Shown: positions 53,489 through 63,426, numbered from the stretch's first letter. The stretch: 64,000 bases of DNA from Bacteroidota bacterium (GCA_018829205.1 JAHJUE010000022.1:456690-520689); one strand, 5' to 3'. Notes: generated from the letters alone by a model not told the origin. Numbers and translations are program-made.

Positions 53489-54781
53489 TTATTTTAAGAA
53501 TAATAGATCAACCGCATCAGACGCATCCTGAACGGCTTGTTCGGGTGTCTTTACGCCGTATACAACACATGCTTCATATTCCTGAGATATTAAATCAAAT
53601 ACTTCTTTAAGAACGGGCGAAGCGTCTGTGCCTTTAACAAAATCAGCCTGTTTTGCAAATGCTCTCATTTTAGGATTATTTTCAAAATAATTTTTATATA
53701 AAGGGTTTTCGAAAATATTTTTTCTTCTGGGAATTTGGTTTGTCATTTCTATTAAAAGAAGATCACCCTGATCATCAAGAATATCTTTTAAAAATTCCCA
53801 AGCGGTTTCGGGATATTTGCATGTTTTAAATATTACAATATTTTTCGGATCACCGTATGTATAAATAGGACCTGAATGATTATCGGGAACCGGCATTGGA
53901 GAGAAATCATATTCAAAACCATCCGGTTTAAAGTTTTCGGCATGCGATATTTCCCACGGGCCCGTAAATCTTGTAGCTATATCACTTGAAAGAAACGGAT
54001 CCTGTCTGGCTGAAAGTCTTTCTTTTGAAAAATAATTTTCGGCGTATAAATTCCTAAGAAATTTAAATACATCAACAGCATACTTATTATTAAAAACGGC
54101 CTTATCACCCTTTACCAAGGAAGCCCCTCCCGAGGCGGCTAAATACAACGGATAGAAATCAAAAAATCTCTGCCACCAGGTAACCTGCACTTCAGCGTAA
54201 CCGAACCATTTGTCAACATAACCGTCACCGTCTGAATCTTTTTGAAATTTCTGCGAGGCTTCGGTAAACTTTGAATAAGTTGCTGGAGCATTTTCCAAAC
54301 CCAGTTCATTAATTATCCCTTCATTATAAATCTGCATAATAGGATTTATTTTCCATGGAATTTGGTATATATGTCCGTCCAGCGATCTAATTTCTTCAAT
54401 CACAGAACTATCGCATCTTTCATAAAGAAATTCCATAAATCCTTTCAACGTATCGAGCGGGACTAAAATTCCGGCCTGCGCATAAGCTTCAACATCACCC
54501 TGCCACATGTTTGAATAAATATCCGGAGTGGTCTCGCCAACTACCGCCGCCAGTATTACTTCTTCGCTTGACTGTCCCTCAGGAACCGGCTGAGATTTCA
54601 CCTTAATCTCATTTTTTTCGTTCCATTTATTAGTTATGAACCTTGCGTAATTAATTTCATAACTATTGTTTGAACTCCAATAAGATATAACTCTGTTCCC
54701 GTAATTATTATTTTCGGAACAGCTGAATAAAGTAACCGTTATTACAATCAGCAAAAATATTTTAATCAATAATTTTCTCAT
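53489..54781 (-). CDS. Sugar ABC transporter substrate-binding lipoprotein
   Basis: 430 residues, family 1 extracellular solute-binding protein. The lipoprotein signal ends at LFSCSEN (Cys near residue 21). Typical segments include VISYWSSNN at the mature start, TPDIYSNMWQGDVEAYAQAG near residues 83-104, and FTGPWEISHA near residue 264. It should be anchored in the inner membrane, facing the periplasm, and deliver sugar to the MalF/MalG-like permeases encoded 3 bp downstream. Several Trp residues (SNMW, VTWWQRFFDFYP) suit stacking against sugar rings. Mannoside specificity is inference from the operon. Confidence 0.88.
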   Translation of the reverse strand: MRKLLIKIFLLIVITVTLFSCSENNNYGNRVISYWSSNNSYEINYARFITNKWNEKNEIKVKSQPVPEGQSSEEVILAAVVGETTPDIYSNMWQGDVEAYAQAGILVPLDTLKGFMEFLYERCDSSVIEEIRSLDGHIYQIPWKINPIMQIYNEGIINELGLENAPATYSKFTEASQKFQKDSDGDGYVDKWFGYAEVQVTWWQRFFDFYPLYLAASGGASLVKGDKAVFNNKYAVDVFKFLRNLYAENYFSKERLSARQDPFLSSDIATRFTGPWEISHAENFKPDGFEYDFSPMPVPDNHSGPIYTYGDPKNIVIFKTCKYPETAWEFLKDILDDQGDLLLIEMTNQIPRRKNIFENPLYKNYFENNPKMRAFAKQADFVKGTDASPVLKEVFDLISQEYEACVVYGVKTPEQAVQDASDAVDLLFLK

Positions 54782-54784
54782 ATA

Positions 54785-56302
54785 TTACTGCCAGTTTCCC
54801 CAATCATGATCAATTGAAGGAAAAGCTGGTCGTGGAATTAAACCGCTGTTTTTAACTGCATAGAATTCAATTGCTTTTTTATCATTTATTTGAGATACAT
54901 TTACCTGATTTAATATTTTTTCATTAATATTTACAGGAAATTTCTTTTTAAGCTCGGTAATTTTTCTGAAGATTTTTTCAGTCAGTTCGGCAGATAATTT
55001 TTCTTTTTGAGTTTCATTATTTTCGCCGCTGAAATTTATTTCTTTATTTTCAAGAATTACAGATTCAGTTAATTTATTTTTCATCGCGCTGTACGCGATT
55101 TTTTCTTTCCACCAATTTGATTGCCTAACAACCCATTCATTCTCAAAATATCCCTTCACCCCGGCGGCAGAAGTTAACAATCGATCTCTAACCATTCTCC
55201 AAACATAATTTTCAAGAGACCGTGAAAAATTGATTAAATCTACTTTGTTAAATTTCAGGTAATTCTCTCTGTTTCTAAACCAAACAATAAACTCTTCAAT
55301 TTTATAATTACTATTTGCACCAGTAACCAAATCAATTCCGGGATATTCATCCTCTCTTGACAAACCCAGATTGTTTAATGCGGTTTCCAGTTTATTCTCA
55401 AGATCCCAACCATCATATTTATCGTCAGGTAAAATAAATTTACCTAAATAACTTCTTAGAATATTAAACGCGTCTCTTTTTATTACTAATTTTTCATTAC
55501 GCATTAAACTATCAACATAAAGATCAGAAAGTAAATCCATTTTGTATTTTTTAACTGCTTGTTCCGATTCAAGCTTTAACTTAGTATGCTCGGTTTCCGA
55601 AGTAATCATATTTTTGGAAATATTATTAAGTTTTACAATATACCAACCGTCATCAGTATGAATAGGAGCAGAAACATCACCGGCTTTTAAAGTATCAACA
55701 ATTTTATAAAGCAGCCTGTTCTTTTTCAGAAGATCAAACGCGGTTACATTCATCATACGCATATCCAAATAAACAGAATCATTTATTTGAGATAGGAAAA
55801 GCGAATCGAAATTGGCGCCACTTTTTAATGAATTTAAATAATTTCCAATACCGGATTGATCACTGGAATAAAGCCATTTAATTTCAAGTTCAATCAACTT
55901 GGAATTCAACACAGTATCAATTTCACTTTCAGAAATTCTTACTTTCGAAAGTATTTCATCTTTAAACATTTCTTCGGTTGCCAAATCGGATTTAAATTCA
56001 TCAAGTACTCCGGAGGTTTCAGAGTTATTAAAAATTTCCTGCTCATATCCCTCTAAGGCCATCAATTTTTCGTTAATCAAATATTTTAAATATGTTTCTT
56101 TGGAATCTGGAATTCTTTTTACAAAGGCAGGACCGAATTCATAACCGTAAAAAAATTCTTCTGCTGTAATTTTAATATTTCCGACTTCGGCAATTATTTC
56201 TTCTTCATTAATATTATCCGTATTCAGGTCATCAAATAATGATTGTCCCTTGCAGACAAGAGTAATAAAAAACAGTAATGATATCGTAAATATATTTTTC
56301 AT
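54785..56302 (-). CDS. Parvulin/SurA-like periplasmic peptidyl-prolyl isomerase
   Basis: 505 residues with a signal peptide (ends near VCKGQ). The N-terminal helical part (EIIAEVGNIKITAEEFFYGYE near residues 35-55, in pieces) is SurA-like. A degenerate parvulin domain follows at about 135-235, with LKAGDVSAPIHTDDGWYIVKL near residues 208-228 as its best match. The rest is charged and helical. Such proteins help fold outer-membrane and secreted proteins. Its place inside a glycan operon, 18 bp after the PorV-like gene and 3 bp before the binding-protein gene, suggests a dedicated chaperone for the large surface proteins. Isomerase activity is uncertain because the domain is divergent. Confidence 0.7.
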   Translation of the reverse strand: MKNIFTISLLFFITLVCKGQSLFDDLNTDNINEEEIIAEVGNIKITAEEFFYGYEFGPAFVKRIPDSKETYLKYLINEKLMALEGYEQEIFNNSETSGVLDEFKSDLATEEMFKDEILSKVRISESEIDTVLNSKLIELEIKWLYSSDQSGIGNYLNSLKSGANFDSLFLSQINDSVYLDMRMMNVTAFDLLKKNRLLYKIVDTLKAGDVSAPIHTDDGWYIVKLNNISKNMITSETEHTKLKLESEQAVKKYKMDLLSDLYVDSLMRNEKLVIKRDAFNILRSYLGKFILPDDKYDGWDLENKLETALNNLGLSREDEYPGIDLVTGANSNYKIEEFIVWFRNRENYLKFNKVDLINFSRSLENYVWRMVRDRLLTSAAGVKGYFENEWVVRQSNWWKEKIAYSAMKNKLTESVILENKEINFSGENNETQKEKLSAELTEKIFRKITELKKKFPVNINEKILNQVNVSQINDKKAIEFYAVKNSGLIPRPAFPSIDHDWGNWQ

Positions 56303-56320
56303 AAGTATTAATTAATTTTA

Positions 56321-57358
56321 TCAGAATTTAATACCGACCGTAAAATTATGAACATTCTGAAGTCTGCCGAAATCACGATACGCATAATCAAATCTTACAA
56401 CTGTTGTACTTAATATCATATTAGAATTAACGCCTACGCCTAATGTCAATCCACCTTCAGATTCATCAAGCATCAGCGAATTATAACCGCTTCTTAGGAA
56501 AAGAAAATCCATAAAAGATAATTCGGCCCCTAAATTCATACTTTGATAATTATTATTTGGCACAGTCGCATCTGCGGCAAGAAGTAATTTATAATTAACG
56601 CTGTTGACTGCATAAGTAGAAACGCCTATTTGGAATAGCAGCGGAAGATCCCAGGTATCTAATTCCAAATTGGTAGGTATTCTTTCGTTGGATCCTAACT
56701 TTGTGTCATCAACTCTAATAAAATATCTGCTGTCTCTTCCTTCAAGTTTCATTGATGTGCCAAAGTTTGAAATTGTAGCTCCGATTGTCATACCGCCAAA
56801 AAGATCGGTTTTAAAAACTGTTCCGGCGTCAATTGCAATACCGGTAGCGTTCATATGCCAAATTGTCTGTTCAATATATTTCACAGTAAATCCGATAGAA
56901 AATCTTTCAGTCAGATGCCTGCCGTAAGAAAGTCCTACCGCGATATCACCGGCAGAAAACAATTCACCTGTACCGTCCGGTTTCTCAACAGTTCTTACTA
57001 CCATATCGTCCATCGATAAAGAAGTAAAACTGAAACCTAATGTACCGAAATCACCAAGCGGCAGGACAAGGCCAGCAAAATCAAAATTAGTTTCGGCCAG
57101 CCAATCGGTGTGTACAATTACAGCTTCAAATTTGGGCAGCATCGCAATACCGCCAACGTTCCAGTATAATGCTGTAGCGTCATTAGCAATGCTTACAAAA
57201 GCTCCGCCCATACCTACGGCGTTTGCGCCGACACCTATTTCAAGAAAATTTGCGGCTGTTGTGCCTGTCTTTGAAACATTTTGAGCCGACAAATTATTTT
57301 GTACTGCAAAATAAAATATGATCAGCAGACTATATTTAATGAATTTTAACTTATACAT
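56321..57358 (-). CDS. PorV/PorQ-family outer-membrane beta-barrel protein
   Basis: 345 residues. Signal peptide (ends near LSAQN), then the family start AANFLEIGVGANAVGMGGAFVS in pieces near residues 37-58, with NDATALYWNVGGIA near 63-76. The rest alternates in beta strands and ends VGIKF, an outer-membrane-type C-terminus. PorV is the T9SS partner that receives secreted proteins after passage through the pore, and PorV-like proteins also help attach them. Located between the genes for a large T9SS-type surface protein and a parvulin, it probably serves the surface proteins of this operon. It could instead be a FadL-like channel, since the families resemble each other. Confidence 0.78.
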   Translation of the reverse strand: MYKLKFIKYSLLIIFYFAVQNNLSAQNVSKTGTTAANFLEIGVGANAVGMGGAFVSIANDATALYWNVGGIAMLPKFEAVIVHTDWLAETNFDFAGLVLPLGDFGTLGFSFTSLSMDDMVVRTVEKPDGTGELFSAGDIAVGLSYGRHLTERFSIGFTVKYIEQTIWHMNATGIAIDAGTVFKTDLFGGMTIGATISNFGTSMKLEGRDSRYFIRVDDTKLGSNERIPTNLELDTWDLPLLFQIGVSTYAVNSVNYKLLLAADATVPNNNYQSMNLGAELSFMDFLFLRSGYNSLMLDESEGGLTLGVGVNSNMILSTTVVRFDYAYRDFGRLQNVHNFTVGIKF

Positions 57359-57387
57359 AAATTACCTGTAAAGTAGTTTTCTTAATT

Positions 57388-60300
57388 TTATTTAATAATT
57401 GCAAAGCGGCCGATTTTTTCGCCTATCCCGGGCGCGTCAACATGGTAAACATAAATACCGAATGCTATATCCATTCCGTCGCGCGATACCAGGTTCCAGC
57501 TTTCCTGTCCGTCTGATAATGAACTGTTATGTTCAATTGTATCCACCAGTTTACCGCTTAATGTATATATTCTAATAGTACAGTTGTTTGGAAGGTGCAT
57601 AAAATAAATTCTTCTTTCGCCTCTTCCTACGCTTGTAGAAAACGGTTCCCAAGAAGCAGCGCCTACATATGGATTTGGAACTACGGCAATATTATCAAGT
57701 TCCGACTCGGCTTTTGATCTGTCAAAACCCGGAGCTTTTGTTGTAAATTCAAAAAACTCATTATTTCTAAAAGGCTTTGTATTAACAATTTTATAAACAT
57801 CGCCAATTTGAGGCGGTCTTTGTTGGCTTTCGGTTATGGTAGTATCTTTTACCAAGGTCATAGACCAACTTACCTGCAACTGAGAAAACTTTTCTGCTCG
57901 TTTTCCAAGAGAATCGCCAAATACTAAAAATATTGCGTCACCGTCGTCAAATAAAGTATTTTTATTTTCATCGCGGAAGATAAATTGAAAATTGTCAATA
58001 TTTTCAGTTATGTTCTTTACAATTATGTTTGATTGAATAGGCTGACTGAAACTGCTTTGCGGAAAAGAAATATCACCTTGTCCGGGTTCTGTAATTCGAA
58101 TTTCAAAATCAGCAGGATAATTAATTTTTCTTCCGCCGTAAGCCGCGCTGAAACGTGAATCAAACCCAAGCTGAACTATATAGTTGCTATTTCCTTCCGT
58201 CCAGCCTGATTTATTAAAATCAATTGATACTAATGTATCGCTTTGTAATTCAATGGTAAATCCGTCGATAATTGGTGTTTGTTCATGAATACCCAAAATT
58301 TTTGCTTTATTAATAAGGGTATCGCCGTTAACCATATCGATTAATGAATAATTCGGATGCGCGGTGTTGTTGTATCTTGAGTTTTCATCGAACTCCAGTC
58401 TATAGGTATGATTATCTTTAATAGAATCCGGATCAAGCACCGTTACCGAAACTGTACCTGTACCGGGTCCGCTTGCTGTAAAAGAATGAATTTCCGGAGC
58501 TAAATATCCGGCGGCCGGAGCTCTAGGAGTAACAACCGCTGTATTAATATCGGTTGTAATATTTCCATTAATATCCTGTTTCAAAATTGTAGTAGTTTCA
58601 GAAGGAGGGATTCCTTCAAATTCTCCTTCAATAGTAACAGTAGTAAATCCGCGGTCGTAAGCGGCAACGGCATAATAATAAGTCTGTCCGTTTTGAACCG
58701 TTGTATCAATAAACGAATGTTTTAATCCGCTGTCGTTTCCGATATAGAATAATGCGCCGTTTACGTCAATAGGATGCAGTCCGGTTTCGCCGTCAATCAA
58801 ATCAAACTGCGCTATAGGCTGCCTGAAAGTAGCTTTACCATATGCGTCGGTAATAATTTTATTCTCAAGAAAATTAGGTTCGGTAGATCTATATATTCTA
58901 TAACCTTCAAAATTTATTCTTTGGTAAAAAGCATCGAATGATTTTTCCGCTCTGTCATCCCAAAAAAGTGTTACTTTTTTATCGCCGGCAATAGCTTTCA
59001 TTATCGGTTTTTCCGGCGGTTTCGCGAATCTGTAATTCGCGTTATAAATCTGCTGTACAGTCTTCTTTCTTCTAAACAAATCTTCTTTACTTATTCCGTA
59101 AATCATCGACATGGAAAAACGTTCAGTTTGACCTGCTTCTTCAATCTCCCCGGTTTGCATAGAGTAAGTATTTCTTCCGTTCATACTGAATAAATAGCTT
59201 GAGAAATAATTGGCAAGATTTACACCAATTAAAGATTGACCGTGAGGCGCGGGAAGGCCGGAAAGTACTTTCCAATTTTCCTCATCATTATCAAGTTCAT
59301 AAGTATGAACAGGATAAATTGCGAAACCCGTTAAACCTAACTGGTCCGATTCATCCTTATCAAGAATTCCGAAATTAGGTTCACCCTGATCAGGTTTTCC
59401 GTTGCCTTGTGAGCCGTCAGCATCGGGACCGGAATATCCTTCATCAAAAGGGCCTAGACCATCTGCGCCAACATCATCATTAAGGGATTCATTTTCCTCC
59501 CACTCACCATTTTCATTTAAATCAAAATACGGACGCCAGTTTGCGTTTTCATCGGCATCCCAATGGGACGCCCATGAATAACCGTAAAATTCTTTAAACT
59601 TTGTTGTATCGTTAAACGCGTTCAACAAATAGATATCCTGATCCGGACTTTCAATAAAGAATCCGGCTTCATTATCTCTTCTTTCATCTGTTAAACCGTC
59701 CTGGTCATTATCTCTTCTATCATTAGGAACACCGGGGCTTTCAAGAAAGGCGTAACCGGCAAGACCAACAGGGCTCCAATTTCCCGGGCTTCCGAAAGGA
59801 ACGGAAGACCAAGCGTACGACATATCAAGTAATTCATTATAATCGCCTGCATTGTTTGAGGAATTGTCATGCCCGCCAATTCCCCAATCAACATATTGAG
59901 CGAACAATGTTTTATCATAATCGTAGGTGCCCATATTAGTTATTTCATAAAACCAAAAAATAGCGTCTTCGGCCAGTACTTGTGACCATTGAAAACCTCT
60001 GGCCCTAACCTGCATTCCTAAACCGCCTCTATCCGGATCATCAATATCAGGAGTAAAATTATTATTCAATAAATACTCTCTGTCTTCGTGATCGTCAAAG
60101 ACAAAAAATGTTTCTACGTCGGCGTTAAAAACACCTTTACCGAAAAATCCGTTCCACTTTCCATTCCAATCGGAAGGTCTGTCGGGCCAATATGCGGGCC
60201 AAGTTGAGGGTATATCGCTTCTAGCCGGCGATGAGCTGTAAGGAGCGGCATAACCGGGCAGTGGCCACCAGCCGTAAGTAACACCTGTTGCTTTATCAAA

Positions 60301-60639
60301 TCTCGTAAACTCATAATAGTTTGATTCTAGGGGATGAATTACATTACCAGCCGGGTCAATTGCTTCGGCCTGAACAATAATTGCTACACCGTCAACATAA
60401 GTATGATTTGTTCCTTTAGGCCATACACCGCTTCTGCTAGGTTCATTCTCCCAATCGGCTATTTCTCCAAAATTATAATAAACAGTTGCCGCAAGGTTGC
60501 CGTCCATAAAACCTTTTCGGGTTTGATTATGGTCGCCTTTGCCTTTATCTACAATTCTTTGAGCGACAAAATTATTATATGATAGTAGAAATATTATTAC
60601 AATTAATAAATATTTCGAAATTCTATTACAACGAAGCAC
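57388..60639 (-). CDS. Large T9SS-type surface protein with FN3-like and Asp-rich repeats, copy 1
   Basis: 1083 residues with a signal peptide (ends near NNFVAQ). It aligns from end to end with the protein at 35752-39009: same N-terminal GFMDGNLAATVYYNFGE, same GWWPLPGYAAP and WPDRPSDWNGKWNG segments, Asp-rich loops DNDQDGLTDE near residue 312 and GPDADGSQGNGKPDQGEPN near 403, FN3-like domain near 550-690, and C-terminal VVPNPYVGA to FAIIK. By eye most positions are the same. It is encoded 19 bp after the TonB receptor, a position occupied by SusD in classical Sus loci, though it has no SusD-like TPR fold. A surface glycan-binding or scaffold role is an attractive guess. No enzymatic motif is recognised. 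Confidence 0.65.
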   Translation of the reverse strand: MLRCNRISKYLLIVIIFLLSYNNFVAQRIVDKGKGDHNQTRKGFMDGNLAATVYYNFGEIADWENEPSRSGVWPKGTNHTYVDGVAIIVQAEAIDPAGNVIHPLESNYYEFTRFDKATGVTYGWWPLPGYAAPYSSSPARSDIPSTWPAYWPDRPSDWNGKWNGFFGKGVFNADVETFFVFDDHEDREYLLNNNFTPDIDDPDRGGLGMQVRARGFQWSQVLAEDAIFWFYEITNMGTYDYDKTLFAQYVDWGIGGHDNSSNNAGDYNELLDMSYAWSSVPFGSPGNWSPVGLAGYAFLESPGVPNDRRDNDQDGLTDERRDNEAGFFIESPDQDIYLLNAFNDTTKFKEFYGYSWASHWDADENANWRPYFDLNENGEWEENESLNDDVGADGLGPFDEGYSGPDADGSQGNGKPDQGEPNFGILDKDESDQLGLTGFAIYPVHTYELDNDEENWKVLSGLPAPHGQSLIGVNLANYFSSYLFSMNGRNTYSMQTGEIEEAGQTERFSMSMIYGISKEDLFRRKKTVQQIYNANYRFAKPPEKPIMKAIAGDKKVTLFWDDRAEKSFDAFYQRINFEGYRIYRSTEPNFLENKIITDAYGKATFRQPIAQFDLIDGETGLHPIDVNGALFYIGNDSGLKHSFIDTTVQNGQTYYYAVAAYDRGFTTVTIEGEFEGIPPSETTTILKQDINGNITTDINTAVVTPRAPAAGYLAPEIHSFTASGPGTGTVSVTVLDPDSIKDNHTYRLEFDENSRYNNTAHPNYSLIDMVNGDTLINKAKILGIHEQTPIIDGFTIELQSDTLVSIDFNKSGWTEGNSNYIVQLGFDSRFSAAYGGRKINYPADFEIRITEPGQGDISFPQSSFSQPIQSNIIVKNITENIDNFQFIFRDENKNTLFDDGDAIFLVFGDSLGKRAEKFSQLQVSWSMTLVKDTTITESQQRPPQIGDVYKIVNTKPFRNNEFFEFTTKAPGFDRSKAESELDNIAVVPNPYVGAASWEPFSTSVGRGERRIYFMHLPNNCTIRIYTLSGKLVDTIEHNSSLSDGQESWNLVSRDGMDIAFGIYVYHVDAPGIGEKIGRFAIIK

Positions 60640-60658
60640 TTAATCCTCCGACAATTGC

Positions 60659-63352
60659 TTAATTAAAAGAAACAGAAGCTCCCAAAATTATTTGTCTTGG
60701 AGCTGAATAAAAATCCGGTCTAGTAAAAAATTCTTTTAATGTATTTACGCCTCTTGGCGGCTGCTGATTCCGGGTCAGCTCTAAAGTATAACCTGCTCTG
60801 CCCGTATCGCCAAATACATCATTTTCGTTTGCTGTATCAAATAGATTATAGACTTTTAGAAAAACTGAAATTTTATTACCGCCAAATTCAAAATATTTTG
60901 TTACATATAAATCAACATTAAAAAATCCCGGACGGTTATCACTGTTTTCAAGTCCAGTTCTCTGATTCTGCAGAGAAGGAGTATAAGGAAGTCCGGAACC
61001 TAATCTCCCGATAAAACTTGCTATATAATCTCCAGGAACACCACCGGTAAAAGTAAAATTAAGAGAATGCGTGCGGTCCCAATTAAGAGGAACAAGTTGT
61101 TTGTTAGCTTCAATAGGAGGATTTGATTGTGCTTTATCAAATGCGTCGTTGGGATCCGAAGCATTTCCTTTGGCAACCTGATAAGTATAATCAAGAGTTG
61201 CGCTGAATCCGCCACTGAATCTTTTTTCCAATGAAAGCGTGATGCCTTTTACCGCGCCGTAATCTTTATTAACTAGTTTACTGAACTTTCTAAACTCATT
61301 TTTTATATATATTTCTGTGCTTAATAAATTTCTTATATCTTTATAATAACCTGTAATAGTAATTCCAAGTTCTTCCGTTAATCCCTGCTGAAGACCAATT
61401 TCATACATAATAGTCTGCTGAGGCTCCAAATCTGCATTACCAATTGTATTGCCTATGTTGGAAGGGAAATCGCCTGTTAACGGAATTCTAAAATTCGGAT
61501 TGCGGTATAAATTTTCGAAAGGAGGAATTTGGAAAAAATGGCCGTAAGAAATATGAATAGCTCCTTTATCCGTAATTGGATATGATAAGCCGATTCTTGG
61601 ACTAATCTGATATTTTGATTCGGCTTTTGTTAAAAGAGAATCAGGGAAAGGAGGCTGAAGTTCATCAAGCAAATTAATTCTATTTGGATCTTTTAAAAAT
61701 TCACCGTCCGGTTCAAAGTAATCAAATCTTAACCCCGCGTTTATAACCAGATAATCCAATTCTATTTTATCTTGTATATAATAAGCGAACTGAAAAGGAT
61801 TGGAAGTATAAGAGTTAAAATTAAACGATCCTTCCTGAGGAAGCCCAGGTTTAAAACCCGTAGTAGCATCAATAACTATCTGAAAATCTTTATAATCCAG
61901 ATTATGGTATTGGAATTCAAATCCTGATTTAACCTGGTTAACATTATTTATCTGCCATGTAAAATCTGTTTTACCTGTAATTGAAGTAGTGGTATGATTA
62001 AAATGCCAATTTTCGGTTCCGCCTGTATAAAAAGCGCTACCGCTAACATCCGATTTTCTATCCGGATTAACATAACGAGGATCCATAGGATCTTCATAAA
62101 CATATTCTTTAAATTCTGAGCGTATGCCGGAAGCAACAATATCAATAAAGGCCGAGTTACTTAACACTAACGTATAACTTGCTATTCCTAAAATACTTTT
62201 TTGAAAATTTGTGTAATCGCCGTCCGGGTTAAATTTATATATATGGTTATAGTTTTTATATTCGCTGTCGTGATACATTGCCGAAAGCACAATACCTTTT
62301 CCGGTACCTACATTAATTGACAATTTACCCTGTAGAGATATTTTTTTATTATAATTCATAGGCACATATTCATTATCTCCTGTTGCACCTATATGCCAAT
62401 CGGAAGGATTATTAGCCGAAAAATTTGATGAGTCGGAAGGATTAAAAATTCTTTTACCATATAAATATCCGTCGTCATAATTATACCTTCCTGAAATAAA
62501 AAAGCTCAATAATTTTTCAAGTCCCGGAACCGGTCCGCTTAAATTACCTTGAAAATTATACGCGTCGCTTGGACTTATGTCATTTATATTTGTAAATAAA
62601 TCTTTTCTTGATGAAATATAATCACCCGTATAGAATGAAAAATCCCCGTCCAATTTTTCGCCCGCGACCTTTGTAACCTGATTAACAATTCCGGATAAAG
62701 CCTCACCGTACTCGGCGTTAAATGTACCTGTAAGTACCTGAACTTCTTCAATGCTGTTAATTTCAGCATTTAAACTTGATTCGCCTGAGTAAGCGTCATT
62801 TACCGAAATACCGTCAACTAAATATTTAACTTCGTTACTTCTACCGCCTCTAAAATGACCGTCAACAACGCCTGCCTGTAAATTTACAACCGAAGCTATA
62901 TCTTCCAACGGCAGCATTGAGATTTGCTCACCGCTTACTTTTGCTTCTGTGGATGTTAAATCTTTTTGAATGATCGGTCTTTCGGCGGATACAACAACGC
63001 TTTCAATTTCAATTGATACTTCTTCTAATTTAAAATCAATTTTTGTTGTTTGATCAACGGATACTCTGACGCCTGTTATTGTAACTGAAGAATAGCCAAT
63101 AGTAGAAGCTTTTATATCGTAAGTTCCGGGAGGAATATTGATAATAAAATAGCTGCCGTCAATATCGGTAGATGCGCCATAATTAGTTCCCATAATAATT
63201 ATATTCGCGCCGATTAATGCCTCGCCGGTAATATTATCAATAATGGTCCCGGATATTTTTCCGGTAGTACCTCCGAAACTGACTGTGGAAATTAATACTA
63301 TGAGAAATAATACTTTTTTTAATATGCTTTTTATTGTGAACATTACATTCAC
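60659..63352 (-). CDS. TonB-dependent outer-membrane receptor
   Basis: 897 residues. Signal peptide (about 1-27), a carboxypeptidase-regulatory-like domain (about 30-112; GKISGTIIDNITGEALIGAN and IPPGTYDIKASTIGY), plug domain (about 115-240; VKYLVDGISVNDAYSG and VQVLTGTFNAEYGEALSG), then a 22-strand-type barrel that ends GASVSFN. The N-terminal add-on is shared with SusC-like receptors, but SusC proteins are longer and are paired with SusD, which is missing here. It should bring oligosaccharides across the outer membrane using TonB energy. It opens the 17-gene run and is preceded by a hairpin that ends the upstream gene, with no obvious promoter box in the 74-bp gap. Confidence 0.88.
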   Translation of the reverse strand: MNVMFTIKSILKKVLFLIVLISTVSFGGTTGKISGTIIDNITGEALIGANIIIMGTNYGASTDIDGSYFIINIPPGTYDIKASTIGYSSVTITGVRVSVDQTTKIDFKLEEVSIEIESVVVSAERPIIQKDLTSTEAKVSGEQISMLPLEDIASVVNLQAGVVDGHFRGGRSNEVKYLVDGISVNDAYSGESSLNAEINSIEEVQVLTGTFNAEYGEALSGIVNQVTKVAGEKLDGDFSFYTGDYISSRKDLFTNINDISPSDAYNFQGNLSGPVPGLEKLLSFFISGRYNYDDGYLYGKRIFNPSDSSNFSANNPSDWHIGATGDNEYVPMNYNKKISLQGKLSINVGTGKGIVLSAMYHDSEYKNYNHIYKFNPDGDYTNFQKSILGIASYTLVLSNSAFIDIVASGIRSEFKEYVYEDPMDPRYVNPDRKSDVSGSAFYTGGTENWHFNHTTTSITGKTDFTWQINNVNQVKSGFEFQYHNLDYKDFQIVIDATTGFKPGLPQEGSFNFNSYTSNPFQFAYYIQDKIELDYLVINAGLRFDYFEPDGEFLKDPNRINLLDELQPPFPDSLLTKAESKYQISPRIGLSYPITDKGAIHISYGHFFQIPPFENLYRNPNFRIPLTGDFPSNIGNTIGNADLEPQQTIMYEIGLQQGLTEELGITITGYYKDIRNLLSTEIYIKNEFRKFSKLVNKDYGAVKGITLSLEKRFSGGFSATLDYTYQVAKGNASDPNDAFDKAQSNPPIEANKQLVPLNWDRTHSLNFTFTGGVPGDYIASFIGRLGSGLPYTPSLQNQRTGLENSDNRPGFFNVDLYVTKYFEFGGNKISVFLKVYNLFDTANENDVFGDTGRAGYTLELTRNQQPPRGVNTLKEFFTRPDFYSAPRQIILGASVSFN

Positions 63353-63391
63353 CCGTAAGATTATTTTAAAATTAGCTTACAATAAATTAAA

Positions 63392-63414
63392 GGGAAGGCA
63401 TAAAATGCCTTCCC
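63392..63414 (-). terminator. Hairpin between the upstream T9SS gene and the TonB receptor gene
   Basis: gggaaggcat (63392-63401) and atgccttccc (63405-63414) form a perfect 10-bp stem with a 3-base loop, followed on the minus strand by tttaattta. It is 12 bp after the upstream stop. It may terminate that gene, partly or fully, or shape differential expression of one longer transcript. Confidence 0.7.
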
Positions 63415-63426
63415 AATAAATATTGC

